Shown here: positions 5,785 to 12,546 of the stretch, piece by piece
Layout: each line of letters begins with the position of its first letter
How positions within the stretch are numbered: the stretch's first letter is position 1
DNA from: an uncultured Nannocystaceae bacterium
GTDB taxonomy: Bacteria; Myxococcota_A; Polyangia; Nannocystales; Nannocystaceae
Length of the DNA: 17,596 nucleotides
NCBI GenBank assembly: GCA_938084085.1
Contig: CALKDV010000095.1
Location: 1-17,596 of the forward strand
Reading direction: 5' to 3'
Made by a program: the position numbers and the translations under genes
Notes under the pieces: generated by a model
The model's input: only the letters and a program-made list of their open reading frames with translations
Database searches by the model: none
Told to the model about the DNA's origin: nothing

Positions 5785-7254
5785 ATGTCTTCGATACTAG
5801 ATTGGACAGCGCTCGAACTCTCCAAGGCGGTGCGCGCCGGAGATGTGACCGCGGCAGACGCGACCGAGGCCTACCTCGCTCGCATCGAAGCGGTCGAGCC
5901 TAAGATCAACGCGTACCTGCGGGTCGCGGCAAAGACCGCGCGCGCCGCCGCCGAGTCGGTGGACAAGAAACGTCAGGCTGGCAAGCCGCTCGGTCCGCTC
6001 GCCGGGGTCCCTTTGGCGCTTAAGGACATCTTCGTCACCGAGGGGATCGAGACGACGTGCGGGTCCAAGATTTTGGACGGGTGGACGCCTCCCTATGACG
6101 GGACCCACGCGAGGCGACTCCGCGAGGCCGACAGCGTGATGCTCGGCAAGGTCAGCATGGATGAGTTCGCGATGGGTTCCTCGAACGAGAACAGCCCGCA
6201 CCCGCCGGTGCGAAACCCATGGGACACAGATTTCGTGCCGGGAGGATCCTCGGGCGGCTCGGTGGCCGCGGTGGCGGCCCGCACGGCGCTTTGTACGTTG
6301 GGTACCGACACGGGGGGCTCGATCAGGCAGCCGGCGAGCTTGTGCAACGTCGTGGGGCTCAAACCCACCTACGGACGGGTGTCTCGACACGGCATGATCG
6401 CGTTCGCGTCGAGTCTCGACCAAGCGGGCCCCGTGACCAGGACCGTGCGTGACGCGGCCCTTGTGTTGGGGGCGATCGCGGGGAGAGACGAGATGGACGC
6501 GACGACCCTCGATGCGCCCGTCGACGACTACCTCTCCGCCTGCGATCAAGGCGTCGCGGGGCTTCGCATTGGAGTTCACCGGAAAGCAATGGAGCTCGAG
6601 GGGCTCGACGAGGATGTGCGCGTCGCCTTCACGCGCTCACTCGAGGCGTTCAAGGAGCTTGGGGCGACGCTCGTCGACGTCGAGCTTCCACACTTCGACC
6701 ACGCCGTCGCGACCTATTACATCCTCTGCACGGCGGAGGCCTCGAGCAACCTCGCGCGGTACGACGGCGTCCGCTACGGCGCCCGGGTCGAGGCGCCCTC
6801 GCTCTTGAAGATGTACAACGCGACGCGCGAGGCGGGGTTCGGCGCCGAGGTGAAGCGACGCATCATGTTGGGCACCTTCGTGTTGAGAGCCTCCTCGTAC
6901 GAGGAGTACTACGGGCGTGCCATGAAGGTACGAACCCTGATCAAGCGGGACTACCAGGCCGCGTTTGGCCAATGCGATCTCATCGCCAGCCCCACCTCCC
7001 CGGTGCCTGGATTCCGGATCGGAGAACGGATCGCAGACCCGCTCTCCATGTACCTGTCCGATGTATTTACCATCGGCGCGAACTTGGCCGGGCTGCCAGG
7101 GATCTCCATCCCCGGCGGTTTCTCAAGCGCGGCGAAGCCCCTCCCCATCGGCTTGCAGCTTGTGGGGCCAACGCTGGGGGAGAGCCTGTTGTTCTCTGCG
7201 GCGGCCGCCTACGAGGCGAACACTGGCTGGCACACCAAGGTGGCTGAACTCTAG
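5785..7254 (+). CDS. gatA: Glutamyl/aspartyl-tRNA(Gln/Asn) amidotransferase subunit A
   Basis: The 489-residue amidase-family subunit hydrolyses glutamine and passes ammonia to GatB, which uses it to convert misacylated Glu-tRNA(Gln) or Asp-tRNA(Asn). The Ser-cisSer-Lys triad is visible: Lys80 in A-L-K-D-I-F, Ser155 in P-G-G-S-S-G-G-S, and Ser179 in D-T-G-G-S-I-R-Q-P. These positions are one residue off the well-known Staphylococcus numbering. The long G-S-S-N-E-N-S stretch and the C-terminal L-A-G-L-P-G-I-S-I-P-G-G are also typical. The ATG follows the gatC stop by six bases, with AAGGA near 5767 as a rather distant ribosome site. Its stop is followed at once by the gatB ribosome site. Confidence 0.98.
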   Translation: MSSILDWTALELSKAVRAGDVTAADATEAYLARIEAVEPKINAYLRVAAKTARAAAESVDKKRQAGKPLGPLAGVPLALKDIFVTEGIETTCGSKILDGWTPPYDGTHARRLREADSVMLGKVSMDEFAMGSSNENSPHPPVRNPWDTDFVPGGSSGGSVAAVAARTALCTLGTDTGGSIRQPASLCNVVGLKPTYGRVSRHGMIAFASSLDQAGPVTRTVRDAALVLGAIAGRDEMDATTLDAPVDDYLSACDQGVAGLRIGVHRKAMELEGLDEDVRVAFTRSLEAFKELGATLVDVELPHFDHAVATYYILCTAEASSNLARYDGVRYGARVEAPSLLKMYNATREAGFGAEVKRRIMLGTFVLRASSYEEYYGRAMKVRTLIKRDYQAAFGQCDLIASPTSPVPGFRIGERIADPLSMYLSDVFTIGANLAGLPGISIPGGFSSAAKPLPIGLQLVGPTLGESLLFSAAAAYEANTGWHTKVAEL

Positions 7255-7259
7255 AGGAG
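7255..7259 (+). promoter_or_regulatory. Ribosome binding site deciding the gatB start
   Basis: AGGAG at 7255-7259 begins directly after the gatA stop (7252-7254). It lies 7 bases before the ATG at 7267 but only 4 before the in-frame GTG at 7264, which favours the ATG. Confidence 0.8.
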
Positions 7260-7266
7260 ATTTGTG

Positions 7267-8724
7267 ATGCCCGTCGAAGATTGGAAACCTGTGATCGGCC
7301 TTGAGATCCACTGTCAGCTCAAGACCAAAACGAAAATGTTCACCAGCTGCGGCTACCGAGCGGGTGAAGATCCGAATACCCAGACGGACGCCTACACGCT
7401 CGGCCTCCCGGGGACGCTCCCGCGGCCCAACAAGACGGCGGTGGAGTACGGGCTGCGGCTGGGGCTAGCGCTCGAATGTGAGCTTCACAAAGAGAGCCGC
7501 TTCGCGCGCAAGCACTACTTTTACCCAGATCTTCCGAAGGGGTATCAGATCACCCAATCAGATCACCCGTACGCTACGGGCGGCACGGTTCGCTTCCCCG
7601 ACCCGACCGATCACGGGAAGGCGTTGACTGTGCGGCTCGTCCGCATCCACTTCGAAGAAGACGCCGGCAAGAATCTGCACTTGGTGGGCGACGACGTGAG
7701 CCTGGTCGACTACAACCGCGCAGGGGCCCCTCTGCTGGAGATCGTGAGCGAGCCCGACCTCCGCTCCGCGGCCGAGGCGTCGGCGTATATGCGGGAGCTT
7801 CGGACTGTGATTCGCTACCTCGATATCTCGGATGCGAATATGGAAGAGGGGACAATGCGTTGCGACGCGAATGTCTCGATTCGTCGGGGCGACGACGCCC
7901 CGTACGGGACTCGGTGCGAGATCAAAAACCTCAACTCCTTCAAGTTTCTTGAGCAAGCGATCAACGCGGAGATCCGTCGGCAGGTGGATCTGTTGGAGGG
8001 TGGCGGCACGGTGATCCAGTCGACCATGAGCTACGATCCCGGACGCGACCAGACCAAGGTGATGCGGACCAAGGAGGAGGCCGCGGACTACCGTTACTTC
8101 CCCGAGCCCGACATGCCTCCCCTCGAGATCAGCCAAGAGTGGATCGACAGCGTCCGCACGACGCTGCCCGAACTCCCTCATGCGCGAAGAGAGCGCTACG
8201 GGGCGCTTGGGCTTTCCATCTACGACGCCGGAGTGCTCACGGCGGAAGGGGCCCTCGCGGACTTCTTTGACGCTGTGCTGGCAGCCAAGGCGCCCGCCAA
8301 AAAGGCGTGCAACTGGGTCACTGTGGAGCTTTTGGGCCGATTGAATGGTGACCAACGCAGCATCGAAGAGAGCCCCGTGGGCCCTGAACATGTCGCGGAG
8401 CTGATCGGCCTCATCGACGGTGGGACCATCTCCGGACGCTCGGCCAAGGAGGTCTTCGACAAGGTGTACGCCGAGTCGACTTCCCCGCGAGCGATCGTAG
8501 AGCGCGACGGCTACGCGCAGGTCTCGGACGCGGGAGCGCTCGACGCGGCGATCGATGAGGTGCTGGCGGCGCATCCCAAGCAGCTCGAGCAGTACACCGG
8601 CGGCAAGGTGGCCCTCAAGGGCTTCTTCGTCGGTCAGGTGATGAAGAAAACGCGAGGGCAGGCCAACCCGCAAATGGTGCAAGAGCTGCTCGCCGCGAAA
8701 CTCCCACCGGTCGACGACACCTAG
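7267..8724 (+). CDS. gatB: Aspartyl/glutamyl-tRNA(Asn/Gln) amidotransferase subunit B
   Basis: The 485-residue product is a full-length GatB. GatB binds the misacylated tRNA, activates the side-chain carboxylate with ATP and receives ammonia from GatA. The N-terminus W-K-P-V-I-G-L-E-I-H-C-Q-L-K-T-K-T-K is diagnostic. Family blocks follow: K-H-Y-F-Y-P-D-L-P-K-G-Y-Q-I-T-Q, Y-N-R-A-G-A-P-L-L-E-I-V-S-E-P-D, M-R-C-D-A-N-V-S-I-R, and K-N-L-N-S-F-K-F. The C-terminal YqeY-type tail for tRNA binding ends in G-K-V-A-L-K-G-F-F-V-G-Q-V-M. A GTG one codon upstream (7264) is in frame, but ribosome-site spacing favours ATG 7267. No GlnRS or AsnRS gene is in view, so it cannot be told whether one or both tRNAs are substrates. 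Confidence 0.98.
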   Translation: MPVEDWKPVIGLEIHCQLKTKTKMFTSCGYRAGEDPNTQTDAYTLGLPGTLPRPNKTAVEYGLRLGLALECELHKESRFARKHYFYPDLPKGYQITQSDHPYATGGTVRFPDPTDHGKALTVRLVRIHFEEDAGKNLHLVGDDVSLVDYNRAGAPLLEIVSEPDLRSAAEASAYMRELRTVIRYLDISDANMEEGTMRCDANVSIRRGDDAPYGTRCEIKNLNSFKFLEQAINAEIRRQVDLLEGGGTVIQSTMSYDPGRDQTKVMRTKEEAADYRYFPEPDMPPLEISQEWIDSVRTTLPELPHARRERYGALGLSIYDAGVLTAEGALADFFDAVLAAKAPAKKACNWVTVELLGRLNGDQRSIEESPVGPEHVAELIGLIDGGTISGRSAKEVFDKVYAESTSPRAIVERDGYAQVSDAGALDAAIDEVLAAHPKQLEQYTGGKVALKGFFVGQVMKKTRGQANPQMVQELLAAKLPPVDDT

Positions 8725-8734
8725 GAGACAGACG

Positions 8735-9784
8735 GTGAGCACGACGAGGCAGGAGGTCAGGGCGCTCGAACAGTCAGACGGGGGTAAGGTGCTGCGTCTG
8801 CTCGATCAGCGGCGCCTCCCCGGTGAAGAAATTTGGCTTGAACTGCGGGAGATCGAGCCCCTCGCCGAGGCGATCGAGACCCTCACGGTGAGAGGGGCGC
8901 CCGCCATCGGATGCGCGGCGGCGGCGGGTCTTGCGGCCGCGAGCTTTGGATTTTCTGCCAAGCGTGGTGAGTTCGACGCGCAGGTTCACGAGGCGATCGA
9001 GCGACTCGCGAGGACTCGTCCGACCGCGGTGAACTTATTTGTCGCGCTCGAAGAACTCCGCGGTGTCCTTGATGACGCCGATCCGTCGTGTCCGGTGGAC
9101 GAGCTTCGTCAGCGGTTCGTGAGCGCAGCGCAGGCCCATATTAAGAAGGATGTCTCGATGAATCGTGCGATGGGTGACCACGGGGCGGCGCTCTTGCCGA
9201 CCGGCGGCGTGCTCACGCATTGCAACACGGGCGCGCTCGCGACGGGAGGCGTCGGCACCGCGCTTGGGGTGATTCGGGCGGCTCACGAGCGCGGCACCGC
9301 GCTCCGCGTCTTCGTGGATGAGACGCGGCCGCTGCTTCAGGGGGCGCGTCTCACTGCGTGGGAGTTAATCCAAGAAGGGATTCCAGCGACATTGATCGCA
9401 GACAACATGGCGGGTGCCATGATGGCCCAAGGGAAGATCGCCGCGGCCATCGTTGGGGCGGATCGGATCACCCGTCGGGGCGATGTGGCGAACAAAATTG
9501 GGACCTACAGCGTGGCGGTGCTTTGTCATCATCACAAGATCCCGTTCTTTGTGGCAGCGCCGTGGACGACCGTCGACTTTTCCCTTGAGGACGGAGCGGA
9601 TATCCCCATCGAGCAGCGGCCTGCGGATGAAGTGCGCGTTCACGGAGGGACACTGATGACACCGGCCAGTATCGACGTAGAGAACCCCGCCTTCGATGTC
9701 ACGCCGGCTGAGCTGATCACGGCGATCATCACTGACCGTGGCGCCGTGGCGCCCCATCGGCTGCTCGAGCTGGAATCTAGCTAG
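8735..9784 (+). CDS. mtnA: Methylthioribose-1-phosphate isomerase
   Basis: The 349-residue protein converts 5-methylthioribose-1-phosphate to methylthioribulose-1-phosphate in the methionine salvage pathway. It shares its fold with eIF2B alpha/beta/delta subunits. The MtnA blocks are clear: V-R-G-A-P-A-I-G near residue 53, H-C-N-T-G-A-L-A-T-G-G-V-G-T-A-L-G with catalytic Cys163, D-E-T-R-P-L-L-Q-G-A-R-L-T, D-N-M-A-G, and V-G-A-D-R-I with catalytic Asp243. The 80-residue spacing of Cys and Asp equals that of the Bacillus enzyme (160/240). The GTG start lies 10 bases after the gatB stop with AGGAGA at 8723-8728 as ribosome site, so it belongs to the gat operon. No other salvage genes are nearby. 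Confidence 0.97.
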   Translation: MSTTRQEVRALEQSDGGKVLRLLDQRRLPGEEIWLELREIEPLAEAIETLTVRGAPAIGCAAAAGLAAASFGFSAKRGEFDAQVHEAIERLARTRPTAVNLFVALEELRGVLDDADPSCPVDELRQRFVSAAQAHIKKDVSMNRAMGDHGAALLPTGGVLTHCNTGALATGGVGTALGVIRAAHERGTALRVFVDETRPLLQGARLTAWELIQEGIPATLIADNMAGAMMAQGKIAAAIVGADRITRRGDVANKIGTYSVAVLCHHHKIPFFVAAPWTTVDFSLEDGADIPIEQRPADEVRVHGGTLMTPASIDVENPAFDVTPAELITAIITDRGAVAPHRLLELESS

Positions 9785-9785
9785 A

Positions 9786-9801
9786 GCCGCTCTTGCGCGG
9801 C
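9786..9801 (+). terminator. Weak hairpin after mtnA
   Basis: GCCGC (9786-9790) and GCGGC (9797-9801) can pair around a 6-base loop, two bases after the mtnA stop. The following bases are only mildly T-rich, so it is at best a weak intrinsic terminator or a Rho-assisted end. Confidence 0.3.
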
Positions 9802-9816
9802 CGTCTTGTGTGGCAG

Positions 9817-9846
9817 TGGACAGGCGCAGGTAGAGGCCGTTAACAT
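9817..9846 (+). promoter_or_regulatory. Candidate leaderless promoter of the cysteine-rich lipoprotein
   Basis: TGGACA (9817-9822, five of six consensus bases) and TAACAT (9841-9846, four of six) are separated by 18 bases. The predicted transcription start falls about at the A of the ATG at 9853. No Shine-Dalgarno is present before that ATG, so the message would be leaderless. Confidence 0.35.
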
Positions 9847-9852
9847 TCTCGC

Positions 9853-10284
9853 ATGCGACTTAAGTTCTGCGGCTTTCCACTAGCACTGTGCGCGCTGATC
9901 GGCGTCCTGTTCTCTTGCGCGGACGAGGGGGAGGAACTTGAGGCCGACAAGCTTGGTGTGGGCGCTGTATGTGAAGTCCTCGAAGATTGTCCCGTGGTCG
10001 AGCTGACGAATACGGAGGGGGAAACGGAGGAGGTGCAATTGCAGTGTCTCGATTCCTTCAAAGGGGGATATTGCGGGATCGCCAACTGCGGAGCGGACGC
10101 TGATTGTCCTGAAGGTGCTCGGTGCGTCGCGCACACCGACGGGATAAACTACTGCTTCCGTACTTGCGTTGATAAGTCCGAGTGCAACGTGAACCGAGAC
10201 GCGGACGCGCTCGCGAATTGCTCCGCGAATATTAGCTTCGTAGATGACGGTGGCGGCAAGGCATGCGTACCGCCCTCTGCCTAG
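9853..10284 (+). CDS. Cysteine-rich secreted lipoprotein
   Basis: The 143-residue product starts with a signal peptide (M-R-L-K, hydrophobic core to about residue 20) and a lipobox L-F-S-C with acylated Cys22. A short acidic linker (D-E-G-E-E-L-E) follows, with Asp at +3 or +4 rather than +2, which suggests outer-membrane sorting. The mature domain holds 12 cysteines (residues 40, 46, 65, 74, 79, 85, 91, 101, 105, 111, 123, 138), an even number compatible with six disulfides. The C-x5-C and C-x3-C spacings resemble the small Cys-rich repeats common in myxobacterial and bradymonad surface proteins. The function is unknown. The ATG has no ribosome site. It is probably monocistronic, with a hairpin 10 bases after its stop. 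Confidence 0.8.
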   Translation: MRLKFCGFPLALCALIGVLFSCADEGEELEADKLGVGAVCEVLEDCPVVELTNTEGETEEVQLQCLDSFKGGYCGIANCGADADCPEGARCVAHTDGINYCFRTCVDKSECNVNRDADALANCSANISFVDDGGGKACVPPSA

Positions 10285-10294
10285 TTGGTCCCGA

Positions 10295-10311
10295 GCAGCG
10301 GTCGACGCTGC
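10295..10311 (+). terminator. Hairpin after the cysteine-rich lipoprotein
   Basis: GCAGCG (10295-10300) and CGCTGC (10306-10311) form a perfect 6-bp stem with a 5-base loop, starting 10 bases after the lipoprotein stop. No T-run follows, so strong intrinsic termination is not shown. The remaining bases up to the hydrolase start contain a GGGAGGC direct repeat and nothing else evident. Confidence 0.35.
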
Positions 10312-10381
10312 GAGGGTGCGCGCGCGCCGTGACGGGAGGCCCCGCCGGGAGGCGACCGAGTACGCAGGAGATGCGGGCGAG

Positions 10382-11353
10382 ATGACCCTCGTTCGGAGGC
10401 TCGACTTTGTTGGGCGTCCCACTTCATATCGGGTCGTGGTGCGGAGCGCGGAGGCCATGAGCGGGCTCCTCGGCGCAGCGCAGCGCAGGTTTCGTGGTCA
10501 GCGGCTGCATGTCGCGCAGGATGTCCCGTACAGGTCTACCGGACATCCGCAGCAGCAGCTCGATGTGTACGTGCCACTGACGGCGTCGACGGAGCCACGC
10601 GGCGCGGTGGTCTACTTCCACGGCGGTGCGTTTCAGTACCTGTCCCGCCGCACACATGCCCACATCGCGACCCGCTTCGCGCTTGAGGGGCATGTGGTGT
10701 TCAACGTGGAGTACCGGCTCGCGCCGGTGTATCCCTTCCCGGCGTGCATGGAGGATGCGAGCGCTGCGCTGATGTGGATCGCGACCCATGCGGAGCGTTT
10801 CGGGGTTGACGCGCGTCGACTGGTGGTGGCTGGCGAATCTGCGGGAGCGAATATTGCCCTCGCCATGACTGTCGCGCAGTCCTTCGAGCAGCGTTCGCCG
10901 TGGGCGAGGAATATGTTTCGCCACGGGCCGCGCTTGCGGGGCTGTATCGCAGGGTGTGGTGTGTTCTGTGTGGGAGATCTTGGGTGGAGATCTTCAACGC
11001 ACGCGCGCGACCCACGAGCGCAAAAGATCTTTCGCTCCATGAAAGAACGATTTTACAATCCTTGGAATTATTCCGTCTGTCGTAACTCTGCACCGACGAG
11101 CCCCGTCGAAGTCCTAGAGTCAGAAACCTTATCTTCGCGACCACTTCCCGAATTATTTGCATTTGTCGGAGACCGCGACCCGGTGATGGAGGATACGCAT
11201 CGCTTGGTCGCCGCCTATCGAGCTCGCGGTGCGAAGGCGATCGCGCGCGTCTATCCGGGCCAGCGACACGCATTTCATGCGGTTTCGCCCGGTGCGGCTT
11301 CCCGAGATGCATGGCGTAGACAGCTCGCGTTCGCAGCGCACCGCCTGAGCTAG
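10382..11353 (+). CDS. Alpha/beta hydrolase, hormone-sensitive-lipase type
   Basis: The open frame reaches back to 10244 but would then overlap the lipoprotein gene, so the ATG at 10382 is chosen. AGGAG at 10366-10370 lies 11 bases upstream. The 323-residue product has the HSL (bacterial esterase/lipase family IV) signature: oxyanion-hole H-G-G-A-F (residues 80-84), the Y-R-L-A-P segment (111-115), nucleophile elbow G-E-S-A-G with Ser153, acid Asp266 in D-R-D-P-V, and base His296 in R-H-A-F-H. Such enzymes hydrolyse short to medium acyl esters; the true substrate is unknown. There is no signal peptide, so it should be cytoplasmic. A stretch at about 11040-11170, between the nucleophile and the Asp, is clearly richer in A/T than the rest of the gene. 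The frame stays open there. Confidence 0.9.
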   Translation: MTLVRRLDFVGRPTSYRVVVRSAEAMSGLLGAAQRRFRGQRLHVAQDVPYRSTGHPQQQLDVYVPLTASTEPRGAVVYFHGGAFQYLSRRTHAHIATRFALEGHVVFNVEYRLAPVYPFPACMEDASAALMWIATHAERFGVDARRLVVAGESAGANIALAMTVAQSFEQRSPWARNMFRHGPRLRGCIAGCGVFCVGDLGWRSSTHARDPRAQKIFRSMKERFYNPWNYSVCRNSAPTSPVEVLESETLSSRPLPELFAFVGDRDPVMEDTHRLVAAYRARGAKAIARVYPGQRHAFHAVSPGAASRDAWRRQLAFAAHRLS

Positions 11354-11380
11354 AGGCGCAGGCACCGCGAGCGTAACCGC

Positions 11381-11409
11381 CCGCACAAGACAACACGTTG
11401 TCTTGGCGG
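11381..11409. promoter_or_regulatory. Strong dyad upstream of the LuxR-type gene (operator or terminator stem)
   Basis: CAAGACAA (11386-11393) and TTGTCTTG (11398-11405) form a perfect 8-bp inverted repeat with centre CACG. The arms extend through CCGC (11381-11384) and GCGG (11406-11409) with one unpaired A at 11385, giving a 12-bp stem. No T-run follows on either strand. It lies 28 bases past the hydrolase stop and about 95 bases before the LuxR-type start. Its 20-bp size is that of dimer operators such as lux boxes, but a transcription-ending or RNA-stabilising stem is equally possible. Confidence 0.5.
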
Positions 11410-11417
11410 CTCAACTT

Positions 11418-11441
11418 GCTACCGTAGCGGCCTATGGCCAT
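11418..11441. other. Two further short dyads in the LuxR gene upstream region
   Basis: GCTAC-C-GTAGC (11418-11428) is a 5-bp inverted repeat with one central base. It is followed at once by GGCC-TAT-GGCC (11429-11439), which runs into the perfect palindrome ATGGCCAT (11434-11441). They lie about 12 bases downstream of the larger dyad. GGCC palindromes are frequent in GC-rich DNA, so only their clustering is notable. Confidence 0.3.
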
Positions 11442-11501
11442 CCTCCTTAGTGCAGTTTATGGACGCGCTGAGGGAATCGTGGTCAGAGGGGTTCTGCACT
11501 C

Positions 11502-12509
11502 ATGAGGTTAGAGCAAAACACAATGACACTCGAGGTGAGCGACAAGCAATTTGGAGAGACACTCCGCAAGCTCTGCTTGTCGATGGACCCGAGACAGGCG
11601 GTGGTCGATTCCTTCGCGGCGATGCTGCCGGCAATTCGCGCGAGACTCTATTGTTTTGAATCCACGGGGCGCTCAGGCCACTGGTTTTTGTCTAAGAATG
11701 TCGCCGGACACGGATCTGAGAGCATTCTGACCGACGCGACGTTGCAGGCGCTCCAGAGTCGCGTGGGCCAAGGACCCCGCGTAGTGAGCTTCGATGGCCT
11801 TGAGCGACCGCGGGACGAGATCGCCGCGCTCTCTCGGCTTTGCGCCAACGCGAGGCTGCGAGAAGCGACGTACATCGCCATGGTGATCCCAGGGAATGTG
11901 ACGTGCTGGCTCAGCTTGGACGGAGATGACCGCGCCAGCTTTCGCGAGGCGTGTGACTTGTTGGAGCGGAGCGCGAACCAAATTCAGCACTGTTTGTCGA
12001 GCCAGGCGGCCTTCGCCGCGAGCTTTCGCAGCAGCCTCGGCGCCTCGGGTTTGTTGGAGGCGATCTCTGAACCTGCATTCTTGCTCACGCGGCAAGGAAT
12101 TCCGCTCGCGTGCAACGCACCTGCCAAAGAGACCTTTGAGCGCTGGCCGGGCTGGCTGAGCGCCTCGCAGCGCGGCGAGGCCATGCCGAGCGGGGTGAAT
12201 ATCATCCCTATGAAGCTCGGTGAGGTCGATATGGACTTGGTCCTCGCCAAGGCGTTGGAGAACGCGGAGGAGGGTGTCAACGGACGCGAGAGCATGAACG
12301 GGGGATGGAGCGCCAACATCGGTCTAACGCCGAGCCTGCAACGGGTGGCAAACTTGATGGTTGAAGGGCTCAGCGACAGGCTCATCGCGGAACAGTTGGG
12401 GCTGACCTTTAATTCGGTCCGCACTTACGCTCGTCGAATCTACGCGACCACCGGCGTGAAAAACCGTGTGGAGCTCACGCGGCTCGCGCTGCACGAGCAA
12501 CAACGGTAA
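11502..12509 (+). CDS. LuxR-family HTH transcriptional regulator with sensor-like N-terminus
   Basis: The 335-residue protein ends in a LuxR/GerE-type HTH (about residues 274-331): L-T-P-S-L-Q-R-V-A-N-L-M, V-E-G-L-S-D-R-L-I-A-E-Q-L-G-L, S-V-R-T-Y-A-R-R-I-Y. The conserved R-E of the first helix is replaced. Residues about 20-165 look like a GAF-type sensor fold with several cysteines (25, 51, 114, 135, 151, 164), and about 182-215 resemble a PAS N-terminus (L-L-E-A-I-S-E-P-A-F-L-L). There is no receiver domain and no autoinducer-domain signature, so the ligand is unknown. The start is ATG 11502, with AGAGGGG (11485-11491) 10 bases upstream; ATG 11523 is an alternative with worse spacing. It runs convergently toward the acyltransferase with a 37-base gap. 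Confidence 0.88.
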   Translation: MRLEQNTMTLEVSDKQFGETLRKLCLSMDPRQAVVDSFAAMLPAIRARLYCFESTGRSGHWFLSKNVAGHGSESILTDATLQALQSRVGQGPRVVSFDGLERPRDEIAALSRLCANARLREATYIAMVIPGNVTCWLSLDGDDRASFREACDLLERSANQIQHCLSSQAAFAASFRSSLGASGLLEAISEPAFLLTRQGIPLACNAPAKETFERWPGWLSASQRGEAMPSGVNIIPMKLGEVDMDLVLAKALENAEEGVNGRESMNGGWSANIGLTPSLQRVANLMVEGLSDRLIAEQLGLTFNSVRTYARRIYATTGVKNRVELTRLALHEQQR

Positions 12510-12513
12510 TTTC

Positions 12514-12540
12514 GCGGAGGGGCCGGCGGCCGACGCGTCG
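12514..12540. terminator. Possible bidirectional hairpin region between convergent genes
   Basis: The 37 bases between the LuxR-type and acyltransferase stops are GC-rich. They contain GGCC-GGC-GGCC (12521-12531) and the perfect 10-bp palindrome CGACGCGTCG (12531-12540). They could form small stems on either transcript, but there is no T-run on either side. The palindrome core also occurs elsewhere in this window inside genes. Confidence 0.2.
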
Positions 12541-12546
12541 CGTGTG

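Noticed and set aside
7558..8742. 394-codon open frame antisense to gatB
   Set aside because: gatB is unmistakable and complete; the antisense product has no domain signature and a shadow-like Arg/His/Leu/Val composition.
12531..12540. CGACGCGTCG palindrome as a specific site
   Set aside because: The same core occurs near 1431 and inside the RpoN-like gene near 4245, as expected by chance in this GC-rich sequence.
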